Below, one piece after another: positions 28,001 through 35,570 of a stretch of 64,000 bases of DNA. This stretch comes from Peptostreptococcaceae bacterium. GTDB lineage: Bacteria; Bacillota; Clostridia; Peptostreptococcales; Peptostreptococcaceae. A model generated the notes under the pieces. That model was not told the origin of the DNA, searched no databases, and was given only the letters and a program-made list of their open reading frames with translations. The stretch spans positions 1 to 64,000 of the forward strand of contig JAOARY010000067.1 of NCBI GenBank assembly GCA_025210335.1, read 5' to 3'. Every line of letters begins with the position of its first letter. Position 1 is the first letter of the stretch. Both the position numbers and the translations under genes were made by a program.

Positions 28001-29157
28001 ATAAGATAGAATTAGATGAATTAAGTGAAATTATTAAGAAATTAAATAATAATAGTGAAGACACAAGTACACAGATTAAGGAAGAAATATATATAAAGCT
28101 GATAGCTATGTATGAAAGCTTTACAAATGATTTGAAAACATTAAAAGATATGATAGTAGATATGAATAAAATAATTATAGATGGAGAAATTGTCCAAGGT
28201 TATACAAGTGAATATCACGAATTATCATTAATGGATAAAGAATATTATGATTTAAATGAGTTATTAAAAAATATGTTAAATAAATTAAATGATTATATAA
28301 AATTACTAGAAAAAAATAAAGAATTAACATATTCATCTTATTATGAATACAAGCGTTTTGAAAGTTCAAAAGAAGAATTGGTAATAACAAAAGAACAAAT
28401 AAAATCATTTACAATAAAAAATACTACTGATTTACTTGGCAAAATCAAAGATTTCTATATACTTGATTCTCAGATGAAATTAATCAGTACTATTTCTAAA
28501 GATACTTTCGAAGAGGATAGAATTAATTTAGATATAGAAAATATATTTAATGAAAACATAGTATCAGATCAAAAAATACAATCAAATGAGATTCAAACAA
28601 ATTCATTAGAAAGATTATCAGAGGATTATTTCGATAAGGAAAAGCTTTTGATTATACAACAATTCTTGGAAGGCTTATTGTTTGACCAAAAGATAAATCC
28701 TTCAAATAAAATAGAAAATATGGTTAAATACGATGAAGCCGATGATTATATCGCTAATTTTGATGAACTATTATCTGCATCTGAAATAATAGAAAAACCT
28801 ACATTAAAAAGAAATATAGAATACCTAAGAGAAAAAGCTATTATAGGAATTAATGAAAATGAATATGCTAGAAATCTAAAGGAATTGGATAAATTATTAG
28901 AAACATCTTCATTCTATGTAAAATCAATAAAGAAAACAATTGATAGTGATTATAAAATAAATGATTTTGATGTTTTGAAAATAGAAAAAGTATCAAAATT
29001 AATATCAATATCAAGAATATATATAAAAGCATATGAAGAATATAGGAAAAAATTAAGAAAATCAAGTGATACAAAAGAAGATAAATTAAAAGAAGCTATT
29101 GATTATGTACAAAAATCTGAAAAAGAATATAGTAGATTAAGCAAATTTATTAAGTAA
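25084..29157 (+). CDS. Large P-loop ATPase, RdrA-like, copy 2
   Basis: 1,357 residues; ATG one nucleotide after the previous stop, with GGGGGTG as ribosome site. Opens NLKSINIGSKVLTDKGLRSI, clearly paralogous to copy 1. Walker A ILGERGSGKTS (60-70); Walker B LIHIFFDDMDL (257-267); sensor-like VIIYISGDYDNF. DIILPLISPELMENNDLLGW follows the P-loop in both copies in related form. The Cys patch of copy 1 is missing. A repeated KLDKLDKLDK element (about 413-422) marks a low-complexity linker. The rest is helical and charged. By analogy with RADAR this ATPase would assemble into a ring that supports or loads the deaminase encoded just downstream. Two divergent copies next to two RAMP proteins suggest hetero-oligomers or two target-sensing arms (inference). 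Confidence 0.62.
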   Translation: MCENLKSINIGSKVLTDKGLRSICPNVDEIYYTIENLRNTFKCNSKTLDNGKIHDNIISILGERGSGKTSVMLSIKNKLENDKVDTDIILPLISPELMENNDLLGWIIGYMHKYVKECGAIWKELGFNEKNKFIERVNKEINKNTNYKSSSYCNEKTENPVRETYKHLQNAYIKRKGEYKDVVGKQAYSNMDNFMDDIKDSLYSDVNVLNKFKRFIQTFILFKKEFAYIKRFYNSQNTNNCNSYSGNLHNKEIKEPLIHIFFDDMDLIQKNTLTILRDIFTYLLIPNVIIYISGDYDNFLEKITMDSLKEDNALVHSIYNDNFLKRKDMSVDQRKDMSVLERKNVLSYDFLKKLMSPKIRYKLKKYNLRGRMDFRPNQAEFDNDGNKKSEDNYERETQSLSQLLYNLTKLDKLDKLDKSTESTKLTEVNNWDDYAVIFDNKPRGLINVYSYLKELYKESIKLYNNEINDKIIERLFYKFEKLVNVLIDSNEVLQKYENVIGKYIYFNSDDIYKIDFDYDKLKMELDKNLDHIYNDDSTNDEKNKIILKEFIEIRIFYIFLYNLYNKLINKINKLKGDKKLKEIKIKFDRDLAIDDLRYSINKSITSINLVSNKMDLNQIIKLYYLLYDDFVNLNSYSDINILLRYMDVFYQVKTVAQKDSKEKEDNKNAKNKDDEASKDDNEFYKNIFKLIDDEIDMEWLNKISTQIKNCEDDYLNKAFEIIQTYLESLSETDKDKKLMKKELDYQKLNKKTLIKEITDKLYDVNEFSKLDKVKFDYTSLNKQLLALQTKEDSYYAFIYLLMYRLNHMQNINIDLNYFDKYLEDNKLKDNILKNILSIMEVYKEESEGINADNEYTNLLELIKLEKEIYDRGYNNKNIDQNINDYKTKIANVFKEKLTKEDIDDKEEELNDIVGNISKIYNVIKFIDKNENIELLEMLKEKHNYTMYNKIYDEKGKEIEEKDMDDKQLANTIYKIELDELSEIIKKLNNNSEDTSTQIKEEIYIKLIAMYESFTNDLKTLKDMIVDMNKIIIDGEIVQGYTSEYHELSLMDKEYYDLNELLKNMLNKLNDYIKLLEKNKELTYSSYYEYKRFESSKEELVITKEQIKSFTIKNTTDLLGKIKDFYILDSQMKLISTISKDTFEEDRINLDIENIFNENIVSDQKIQSNEIQTNSLERLSEDYFDKEKLLIIQQFLEGLLFDQKINPSNKIENMVKYDEADDYIANFDELLSASEIIEKPTLKRNIEYLREKAIIGINENEYARNLKELDKLLETSSFYVKSIKKTIDSDYKINDFDVLKIEKVSKLISISRIYIKAYEEYRKKLRKSSDTKEDKLKEAIDYVQKSEKEYSRLSKFIK

Positions 29158-29194
29158 TTAAAAGACAATAAAGTTTGTAAAGGATTTGATAAAG

Positions 29195-32100
29195 ATGGAC
29201 AGTCGTAAAGTTGATTTATTATTAAGGATTTTGTTACTTCCAATAGCGAATATAGAATTTTATAAGAAAGATTATTTTGATATATTAACAAAAGAATATA
29301 ATATTGATATACAGGGGTATAAAGACAAGGAAAAAAATTTAGAAAGTGTTGATGCATTATACCAAAAGATATATGATAAGCTATACAAAATAATAAAGAA
29401 AAACGAAAAAATCAACAACTTAGATGAAATAAATCTATATATAAAGAAGTATTTTAATAAGCAAGAAATAGATGAACTTAAAGAGTGGTTATCAAAAAAA
29501 AGCTGTAGCAAAGACTCATCTGATAACTTACTAAAAATATTTTATCTAAAACATATAAAAAAACTAGCCAAATCATTTTTGACACAAAGAGATGGTAAAA
29601 TTAGTTTCAAATACTTTAATGAAGACAATGTAACTGATGAAGGTATATATAATGATTACTCAACAATGAATAGCAAATATATTTATTGTGATGAATATGA
29701 TTCAATGAAAGGAAATTTCTTAGGGCCATATAAAGGATTATACAAGGCTTTATTATTTAACTCTCTAAATAGATTCATGTGTATAGATATTTTGGTTTGT
29801 TCATTTTTATTATCCAAAAATGTAACAGATCCATCATATCTAAGAGGATTCTATCATCAAATATCTCTTGAAGACATACAACTAAGGAAAGTATTAGAAA
29901 AGGGAGTCAGTGAAAACCATATTCATATATCAGCAGGTACAAACTTTTATATAACTTGGGAAATGTTTATGAATTATAGCAAATCTGAAAATGGTGGAGC
30001 TAATTCTTATTATAATACATTCAAGAAAAAAACAAATGCAATTCTTTATAAAAAAGATTTTGATTTGTTACCTTATATCAAGGCTTGTAGTGTTATTAGG
30101 GTTTTTTTAAGTTGGTTTATGTATAAGCGTAAAAAATTAGATTCTAGTGATTTTACTTTATGTGAGTATTATATGGATATTGAAAAAAAATTAAAAAAAG
30201 GATATTATAATACTTCTGGTATTTTGGATATGGACGAAAAGGTAGAAGAATTTCTTAGACTTATCAACAATTTTAGAAGTGGTAAAGATATCAAGGAATC
30301 CAATGAAAACAACAGAAATGATTTAGATGCTTTTGGATTTTCGACTATGAATCCTAAAATTATTGAATATTACTCAAATATCGTAAAGGGAATTATTAAT
30401 TATGAAGATGAGCAAGAAGATAAGGATAAAAAAAGTTATGAGAGTGGGCGAGAATATAAAGATAGTTATAAGGTTATGATGCATAATTTTTATAATGCTA
30501 GATGCTATGATACAAGTGAGGAAAACTTATTTATATTTGAGTCTTTAAAATATATGGATAATAATAAAAATGATTCGTTTTTTTATGATGTGTTTTTTCA
30601 GTATCTAAGGATAAAAAATGAAGTCTATAACCTTGTAGTTCAACAAAACCAAGTAAAAGGGCTTGAAAATTTCAAGAAATATTTTGCTGCTTCAACTTCT
30701 TTTAAAGAAAGAAATGAAGTTGATAAGTATAAGGTTATACTAAAGAATCAATTTCAAGATAAGAATATAAAAAAACTAGAGATAAGAAAGGGTATACCAG
30801 GAGAGAGTAAGGAAGAATCTGCAAGAGAATTAAGAAAAGAATTAAAGTCGATATTTATTGCATACAAAGAAATATTAGAAGAAAAAATCAAGTTTGCATT
30901 AGATAAGAACAAAGAATATTATTGTGATAAGTATAATATCCATAATTACTATACTAAAGGAAAAGATATAAAGTATGGTATAGAAGAATTTTTTGAAGAA
31001 AATGATATTTATAATGAGCTTATTTTGGATGATATAAAAGTTCCTATATTAGGTATTGTTTATCATTTTATAAAATCAAAAGATGATAAAATCCATAAAA
31101 AATGTTGGCTAAAATATGCATCTGATGATTTTAAGTCTTATAGTGATGATTTGTATTTTAACGAAAATAGATATGTTTATAAAAGTCAAATTGTTGCACT
31201 ATCTAAGTTAAGATATAAAATCAAAGATTTAAATAAATTCATAGTGGGAATTGATGCTGCAAGTTCTGAAAATGATACAGAACCTTGGGTATTTGCACCA
31301 ATTTACAAAAAAGCTAGAGATTATAGGGTCAAAAAGCCCATAGGTTCTTGTGAAGAATTTGATTTTTTTAAGACTTATTCATCTGATTTTTTTAATAAAG
31401 ATAAGGAACCTATGCAAACTATAGGGTTTACATTTCATGCAGGTGAAGATTTTAGACATTTGATTAGTGGAATTAGAAGAGTTCACGAGGCTTATGAACA
31501 TCTAAGATTAAAGTCTGGAGATAGAATTGGTCACGCTATTGCTATTGGTATAAATTCTAAAAAATGGTGTAGTAATAATCCTGTTGTTATAATGCCTAGA
31601 ATAGAGTATCTTGAGAATCTGCTGTGGATTTGGGGGCTATGCAAACAAAAGAGTATTAGTTCTTTGGTTGATGAAAGATATTTGGAACGAAAAATAATGG
31701 AATTAGCTTCTTATATATATATTAGAACTGAAGGTATGACTATATATGATTTGTGGCGAGCTTATCAGATGAAGTTTGAAGATGTTGATTCTAATAAGAT
31801 AAGAACTAAGTTTTATAACAATAGTAATTATAGTATTGATGCTTGTAATGAGATTATCAAATACGATAATGCAAGAAATAGTAATACTATAAATGCTATT
31901 GGTAGCGGAGATTGTTTATTTTGTTGTGAGACAAATAAAGAAAATTCTTATATATGGAGTCATGAAAAACTATTTTTGGCTTATCATTGTAAGATATATC
32001 TAAAGAGAATGGAAGAGATGATATTTGTAGAAGTTGAACCGTTTGAAGCAGATATTATAAATGAAATTCAAACCAATGTATTATCAAGGCTTAGTAAGGA

Positions 32101-32464
32101 TGGAATTGTAATAGAAACAAATCCTACATCAAATAGTGCTCTTGGTGAGATTGATGATATTTTTGACCATTATATAAAAAGTTTGGACAATGAGGATTTT
32201 GATGAGGATGATAGTAATTCTTTGATTGTTACTATAAATTCAGATGATCCTTCAGTATTCCAAACAACAGTAAGTTCAGAGTTTGCCTATATTTATTATT
32301 CATTATTAAATAAAGGTTATCCAAAGAAGAAGATATTAAGATGGATTGATAAGATAAGGGAACATGGTATGAATACTTCTTTTATAAAGACTAGAAAATT
32401 AAGCAAGGTCTTAAAGGAAGTTAAAAATGTATTGAATGCGTTAGATGAAAGAAAAGATAGATAA
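29195..32464 (+). CDS. Adenosine deaminase-superfamily protein, RdrB-like
   Basis: About 1,089 residues. ATG 29195 is 11 nt from an AAAGGA site; a TTG at 29186 is only 2 nt away, so less likely. The full metal-dependent deaminase signature is kept (numbers from TTG): ENHIHIS with His245/His247, FTFHAGEDF with His751 and Glu754, DRIGHAIAIG with His783, NPTSNSALG, and INSDDPSVF with Asp1020/Asp1021. Adenosine deaminases are about 330-350 residues; this protein carries a 240-residue N-terminal region and about 500 residues inserted between the first and second metal motifs. RdrB of RADAR, which deaminates ATP or RNA adenosines during phage infection, is built the same way. No CARF domain is seen, which argues against the type III-linked Cad1 deaminase. 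Last gene of the block. Confidence 0.75.
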   Translation: MDSRKVDLLLRILLLPIANIEFYKKDYFDILTKEYNIDIQGYKDKEKNLESVDALYQKIYDKLYKIIKKNEKINNLDEINLYIKKYFNKQEIDELKEWLSKKSCSKDSSDNLLKIFYLKHIKKLAKSFLTQRDGKISFKYFNEDNVTDEGIYNDYSTMNSKYIYCDEYDSMKGNFLGPYKGLYKALLFNSLNRFMCIDILVCSFLLSKNVTDPSYLRGFYHQISLEDIQLRKVLEKGVSENHIHISAGTNFYITWEMFMNYSKSENGGANSYYNTFKKKTNAILYKKDFDLLPYIKACSVIRVFLSWFMYKRKKLDSSDFTLCEYYMDIEKKLKKGYYNTSGILDMDEKVEEFLRLINNFRSGKDIKESNENNRNDLDAFGFSTMNPKIIEYYSNIVKGIINYEDEQEDKDKKSYESGREYKDSYKVMMHNFYNARCYDTSEENLFIFESLKYMDNNKNDSFFYDVFFQYLRIKNEVYNLVVQQNQVKGLENFKKYFAASTSFKERNEVDKYKVILKNQFQDKNIKKLEIRKGIPGESKEESARELRKELKSIFIAYKEILEEKIKFALDKNKEYYCDKYNIHNYYTKGKDIKYGIEEFFEENDIYNELILDDIKVPILGIVYHFIKSKDDKIHKKCWLKYASDDFKSYSDDLYFNENRYVYKSQIVALSKLRYKIKDLNKFIVGIDAASSENDTEPWVFAPIYKKARDYRVKKPIGSCEEFDFFKTYSSDFFNKDKEPMQTIGFTFHAGEDFRHLISGIRRVHEAYEHLRLKSGDRIGHAIAIGINSKKWCSNNPVVIMPRIEYLENLLWIWGLCKQKSISSLVDERYLERKIMELASYIYIRTEGMTIYDLWRAYQMKFEDVDSNKIRTKFYNNSNYSIDACNEIIKYDNARNSNTINAIGSGDCLFCCETNKENSYIWSHEKLFLAYHCKIYLKRMEEMIFVEVEPFEADIINEIQTNVLSRLSKDGIVIETNPTSNSALGEIDDIFDHYIKSLDNEDFDEDDSNSLIVTINSDDPSVFQTTVSSEFAYIYYSLLNKGYPKKKILRWIDKIREHGMNTSFIKTRKLSKVLKEVKNVLNALDERKDR

Positions 32465-32500
32465 AAAATAAAAATAAATAAAAATAAATAAAAATAAATT
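32462..32500 (+). repeat. Short tandem AT repeat
   Basis: The 10-bp unit AAAATAAATA is repeated three times (32471-32500) directly after the deaminase gene, with a degenerate copy before it. Simple-sequence repeat without spacer structure. Confidence 0.6.
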
Positions 32501-32535
32501 GTAAAGCTAAAGAGCTATTATACTGAATTTATAAG

Positions 32536-32579
32536 CCCAAATATATTGAATTAAGAAATCAATTTATTTGGGTTCTTTG
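32536..32579 (+). terminator. Terminator-like hairpin ending the Cas10-RAMP-deaminase operon
   Basis: CCCAAATATATTGA (32536-32549) pairs with TCAATTTATTTGGG (32559-32572), interrupted by one internal 2-nt mismatch, then TTCTTT. The stem is good, the T-tract short. It is the first such structure since 6288, consistent with one long transcript. Confidence 0.65.
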
Positions 32580-32583
32580 TCAA

Positions 32584-32871
32584 ATGGTGTTGATGAAGAA
32601 ATTTAGTGTAATAGCTTTTTTGGTTCCTATAATAAATTTAACACCTAAGGAATTTGATTTATTATATATTCTTGTATCTAATCAAAATAAGGTATTTGAA
32701 AGAGAAAAATTATTAGAACTTATTTGGGATTTTAATTATTATGGTGGAAGTAGAACTGTTGATATACATATTCAAAGATTAAGGAAGAAATTAAAAGAAC
32801 CTTATTGTGATTTTTTGAGAACTGTATATAAAGTTGGATACAAATTTGTAGGTGAAGATATTGAAATATAG
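32584..32871 (+). pseudogene. Response-regulator fragment: OmpR/PhoB winged helix without receiver
   Basis: 95 codons. From about residue 18 it reads NLTPKEFDLLYILVSNQNKV, FEREKLLELIWDFNYYGG, SRTVDIHIQRLRKKL and TVYKVGYKFV, a complete OmpR-type DNA-binding domain. The phospho-receiver (about 120 residues) is missing and the open frame begins right after the terminator of the preceding operon. No ribosome site supports the first ATG. It is best read as a decayed 3' end of a two-component regulator whose front was lost, perhaps when the block upstream was inserted. A functional stand-alone winged-helix protein is possible but less likely. Confidence 0.7.
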
Positions 32872-32947
32872 TATAAAATTTAAAATAAGTATGTTTATGG
32901 GCTTGTTTATAATATCAATCATAGTGATACATATTTATCTAAAATGA
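32861..32947 (+). pseudogene. Sensor histidine kinase remnant (N-terminal membrane anchor only)
   Basis: A TTG start overlaps the end of the regulator fragment and gives MKYSIKFKISMFMGLFIISI plus VIHIYLK, then a stop. This is the usual first cytoplasmic-plus-transmembrane segment of a sensor kinase. No HAMP, HisKA or HATPase sequence follows, so the kinase has been lost after 28 codons. Confidence 0.6.
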
Positions 32948-32959
32948 AAGTAATACTAA

Positions 32960-33002
32960 GTTTATATAAGATGTTTACAATTTGGAAACATCTTATATAA
33001 AC
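32960..33002 (+). repeat. Perfect 17-bp inverted repeat
   Basis: GTTTATATAAGATGTTT (32960-32976) and AAACATCTTATATAAAC (32986-33002) are perfectly complementary with a 9-nt loop. The weak TTTTGAAATTTT tail makes it a poor terminator. It may end the degraded two-component operon, or be an operator or mobile-element footprint. Confidence 0.6.
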
Positions 33003-33116
33003 TTTTGAAATTTTAAAATGCTATTATTTAAAATATAAATGATAATATGATATTTTTAATATTGTGTTACTAAAATAAATAAAAATGGTGTTACCTAGTT
33101 TAAAATGGAGGTTTTT

Positions 33117-34271
33117 ATGAAATTTAAAAAATTAGTATTTGGTAGTGTTCTTATAAGTTCTTTATTATTATGTTCTTGTAATTCTTATGGTAGTGTTAAT
33201 GATAATCAAATTAACGTTATAAATGATACAAGGGACATAAGATATAAAGGAGATAGGATTGACTCTATAAAAGAGTATGATAATGTAAAAGGATTTTGTT
33301 GGATTGATGATAATAATATAATTATTGGTAAAATGAATACAAAACCATTAAATCATGTACAAGGATTATTGGAAACTGAAAAAAATAAAGATAAAATTAA
33401 TTTATATAATAATTTGCTAAGATGTTATAAATATTATGCATATTCACTATATATATTAAATGTTGATACAAATGAAGAAAGGTTAATTAGTGATGCTGAT
33501 TCATGCCAATATTACCCGTATATATCCAATGATAAAAAATTAATTGCATATGTAAATGCAACATATAAAAATAATGAGGGTGAAAAATTATATATCTCTG
33601 ATTTGAATGGGAATGTAAAGTTAAAAATAGATTCAAAATATCAATTTGTAAGCTGGCTTGATTCAAATAATATTTTGATTAAAAATTATGAAAATGAAAA
33701 GATGAAATATTATAAAATAGATTTAAACGGAAATAAAAAATTATTAGATGATTTTGAAATTACAGATGATTATGTTACAGCAAAAGATAATAAAATTTAT
33801 TATAAAGAATTTAACAGATTCGAAGACAATGTAGGAAATTATTTTGATTTAAAGGTGTATAATATAAATACCAATTCAACAAAAACGTTAAAAAAAGACA
33901 TAGTATCGTATAGATTATTAAATAATAAAGATATTATATTAGAAAGAAGATCAAAGATATTTAATTGTAATGAATTTGTATTAACAAAAATTGATGCAAA
34001 GAATGAATATAAACTTACTGATGGAATATTTTCATATTCTTTAGATTATGCAAACAATAATATTTTTTATACATTAAGAAAGTCTAATGGAGAAAGTGGA
34101 TTTTATATGATGAATCTTGATGATCAAAAGGAAATATGCATTTCTAATAAAATTTTTGGAAGTGAAATAATTATAAGTCCTAGTTCAGATAAATTCATGG
34201 TTGATACCACTAAATCTGATGAAAAGAGTTTTGCTTATGATGTTTTAAATATATATAAATTAAATAAATAA
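33117..34271 (+). CDS. Lipoprotein with beta-propeller-like repeats
   Basis: 384 residues from ATG 33117, 5 nt after GGAGG; an in-frame ATG at 33105 sits inside the ribosome site. The signal peptide is basic FKK, a hydrophobic run, then LLLCSC, a lipobox-type ending that would be lipidated on Cys. The mature part has recurring beta-blade patterns: LYILNVDTNEERLIS, YISNDKKLIAYVNATY, LYISDLNGNVKLKIDS and FYMMNLDDQKEICISN. These are like the TolB/WD40-type PD40 repeats of surface proteins that read out or bind ligands. Its exact role is unknown. It probably has its own promoter within 33003-33116, where AT-rich -10-like sequences occur. Confidence 0.65.
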   Translation: MKFKKLVFGSVLISSLLLCSCNSYGSVNDNQINVINDTRDIRYKGDRIDSIKEYDNVKGFCWIDDNNIIIGKMNTKPLNHVQGLLETEKNKDKINLYNNLLRCYKYYAYSLYILNVDTNEERLISDADSCQYYPYISNDKKLIAYVNATYKNNEGEKLYISDLNGNVKLKIDSKYQFVSWLDSNNILIKNYENEKMKYYKIDLNGNKKLLDDFEITDDYVTAKDNKIYYKEFNRFEDNVGNYFDLKVYNINTNSTKTLKKDIVSYRLLNNKDIILERRSKIFNCNEFVLTKIDAKNEYKLTDGIFSYSLDYANNNIFYTLRKSNGESGFYMMNLDDQKEICISNKIFGSEIIISPSSDKFMVDTTKSDEKSFAYDVLNIYKLNK

Positions 34272-34555
34272 GATAAAAAAATAATTCCTTCCTTTATATA
34301 TAGTATAATAATAAAGATAAAAAAATAAAAAATACTTACTTTATTAGAATTTTTCTTGAATATTTTAATTTTCTTTAATTTAATTTTAATTTTCCTCTAA
34401 GAAGTTTTTTAAGAATTAATAGTATTATAATCGTATTAGCAAATGATTTATTTAAGTTTTTATAGAAAAATATTTTTAGATATTATTATTGGTATTACAA
34501 ATATAAAGACATAATAAATTATTGGCTGGGAAATTATATTTTAAGGAGTGTTAAA

Positions 34556-35419
34556 ATGTTAAAAAATGTTGTATCAAAATTATTAGTATTAGTACTAATA
34601 ATAGGAGTATTTAGTGGTTGTACTAAATCAAGTGAAAAAAATGAAATTAATGAGGAAAGTAAACTACCAAAGGAAATAGAACCATTAGTTGCTATAGCTT
34701 TTGGAAATCAAGATAGTGATACTGTAGTTATATATTCTCAAGGTGGCCCTGATACTGAAATTGAAGAGGGGATATTAGAAGAGATTAGAGATTCAAATGA
34801 TGAATTAAAGGATGCGTTATTTATTCATCCTTATCAAGTTCAAACCAAAAATCCTAAGAAGTTTATTGATAAAGAAATTAATTTTGAAGATGCTATAGAG
34901 TATGATAAAGAAACGGTAAAGGATTTATATGATATATGTAAATTTTATAAGAATCAAAATAAAAAGGTTTATGTTGTAGGTATTTCTTTTGGAGCTTTTG
35001 TAACTACTGACTTAATAAATACTTATGGAACAGATATGGCAGATGGTTTTGGAATTATGGTTGGAAGATTAAATATTGAAGATGAGTTTTGGAAAGCTTT
35101 TAGTCAAGGAAAAGGCGGAGGTTATGAAGAAGGAACAAAGCCTGTTATAACTGAAGCTGAAGGTCTAAAAGATAGTAATATGTATAAGTTAGCAGCAGGG
35201 ATAGGACATAAGAGATTTATGGAAGAACTTAAAGATGTTGATTTATCTAAAGTTGTATATGTATATGGAAAATTAGATGAACAAGTAGGTTCATTAACAA
35301 ATGAAGAAATCAAGTTTTTAAAAGATCATAAAGCTAGAGTAATTGCAAATGAAAAGGGTCATAGTGAAGCATCAACAGATGAAACAGCTAGTATGATGAA
35401 GATGTTATTATCTAAATAA
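34556..35419 (+). CDS. Alpha/beta-hydrolase lipoprotein
   Basis: 287 residues. Signal peptide MLKNVVSKLLVLVLIIGVFS with lipobox FSGC, so membrane-anchored outside the cell. The hydrolase core shows the oxyanion strand VVIYSQGGPDTE, the nucleophile elbow VYVVGISFGAFV (GxSxG), an acid in YVYGKLDEQVG and the catalytic His in ANEKGHSEAST. It is therefore probably an active serine hydrolase of unknown substrate. It is flanked by a 284-nt spacer upstream and a terminator downstream, so it is transcribed alone. Confidence 0.72.
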   Translation: MLKNVVSKLLVLVLIIGVFSGCTKSSEKNEINEESKLPKEIEPLVAIAFGNQDSDTVVIYSQGGPDTEIEEGILEEIRDSNDELKDALFIHPYQVQTKNPKKFIDKEINFEDAIEYDKETVKDLYDICKFYKNQNKKVYVVGISFGAFVTTDLINTYGTDMADGFGIMVGRLNIEDEFWKAFSQGKGGGYEEGTKPVITEAEGLKDSNMYKLAAGIGHKRFMEELKDVDLSKVVYVYGKLDEQVGSLTNEEIKFLKDHKARVIANEKGHSEASTDETASMMKMLLSK

Positions 35420-35446
35420 TTTTTTATTAATTAATCACATCAAAAT

Positions 35447-35497
35447 AAATCCTATAAGATTGAATAAGTTTATTATTCTTTTTTATAGGATTTTTTA
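35447..35497 (+). terminator. Terminator of the hydrolase lipoprotein gene
   Basis: AAATCCTATAA (35447-35457) pairs with TTATAGGATTT (35483-35493), and the 3' arm runs on into further T residues (TTTTTT, 35491-35496). Confidence 0.75.
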
Positions 35498-35570
35498 AGG
35501 TTTATTTAAGTATTTCAGTGTATAATATTAAGGTCATAGTTTTATAAATACAAAAAAGGAGTTTTTTACA

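Noticed and set aside
29195-32464. Identification of the deaminase as Cad1
   Set aside because: Cad1 has an N-terminal CARF domain; none is seen, and the ATPase partners fit RADAR better.
32462-32500. Tandem 10-bp AT repeat as an array or integration site
   Set aside because: Simple-sequence repeat with no spacers and no flanking duplication.
32584-32871. Functional stand-alone regulator
   Set aside because: Receiver missing, no ribosome site, and the coupled kinase is cut to 28 codons.
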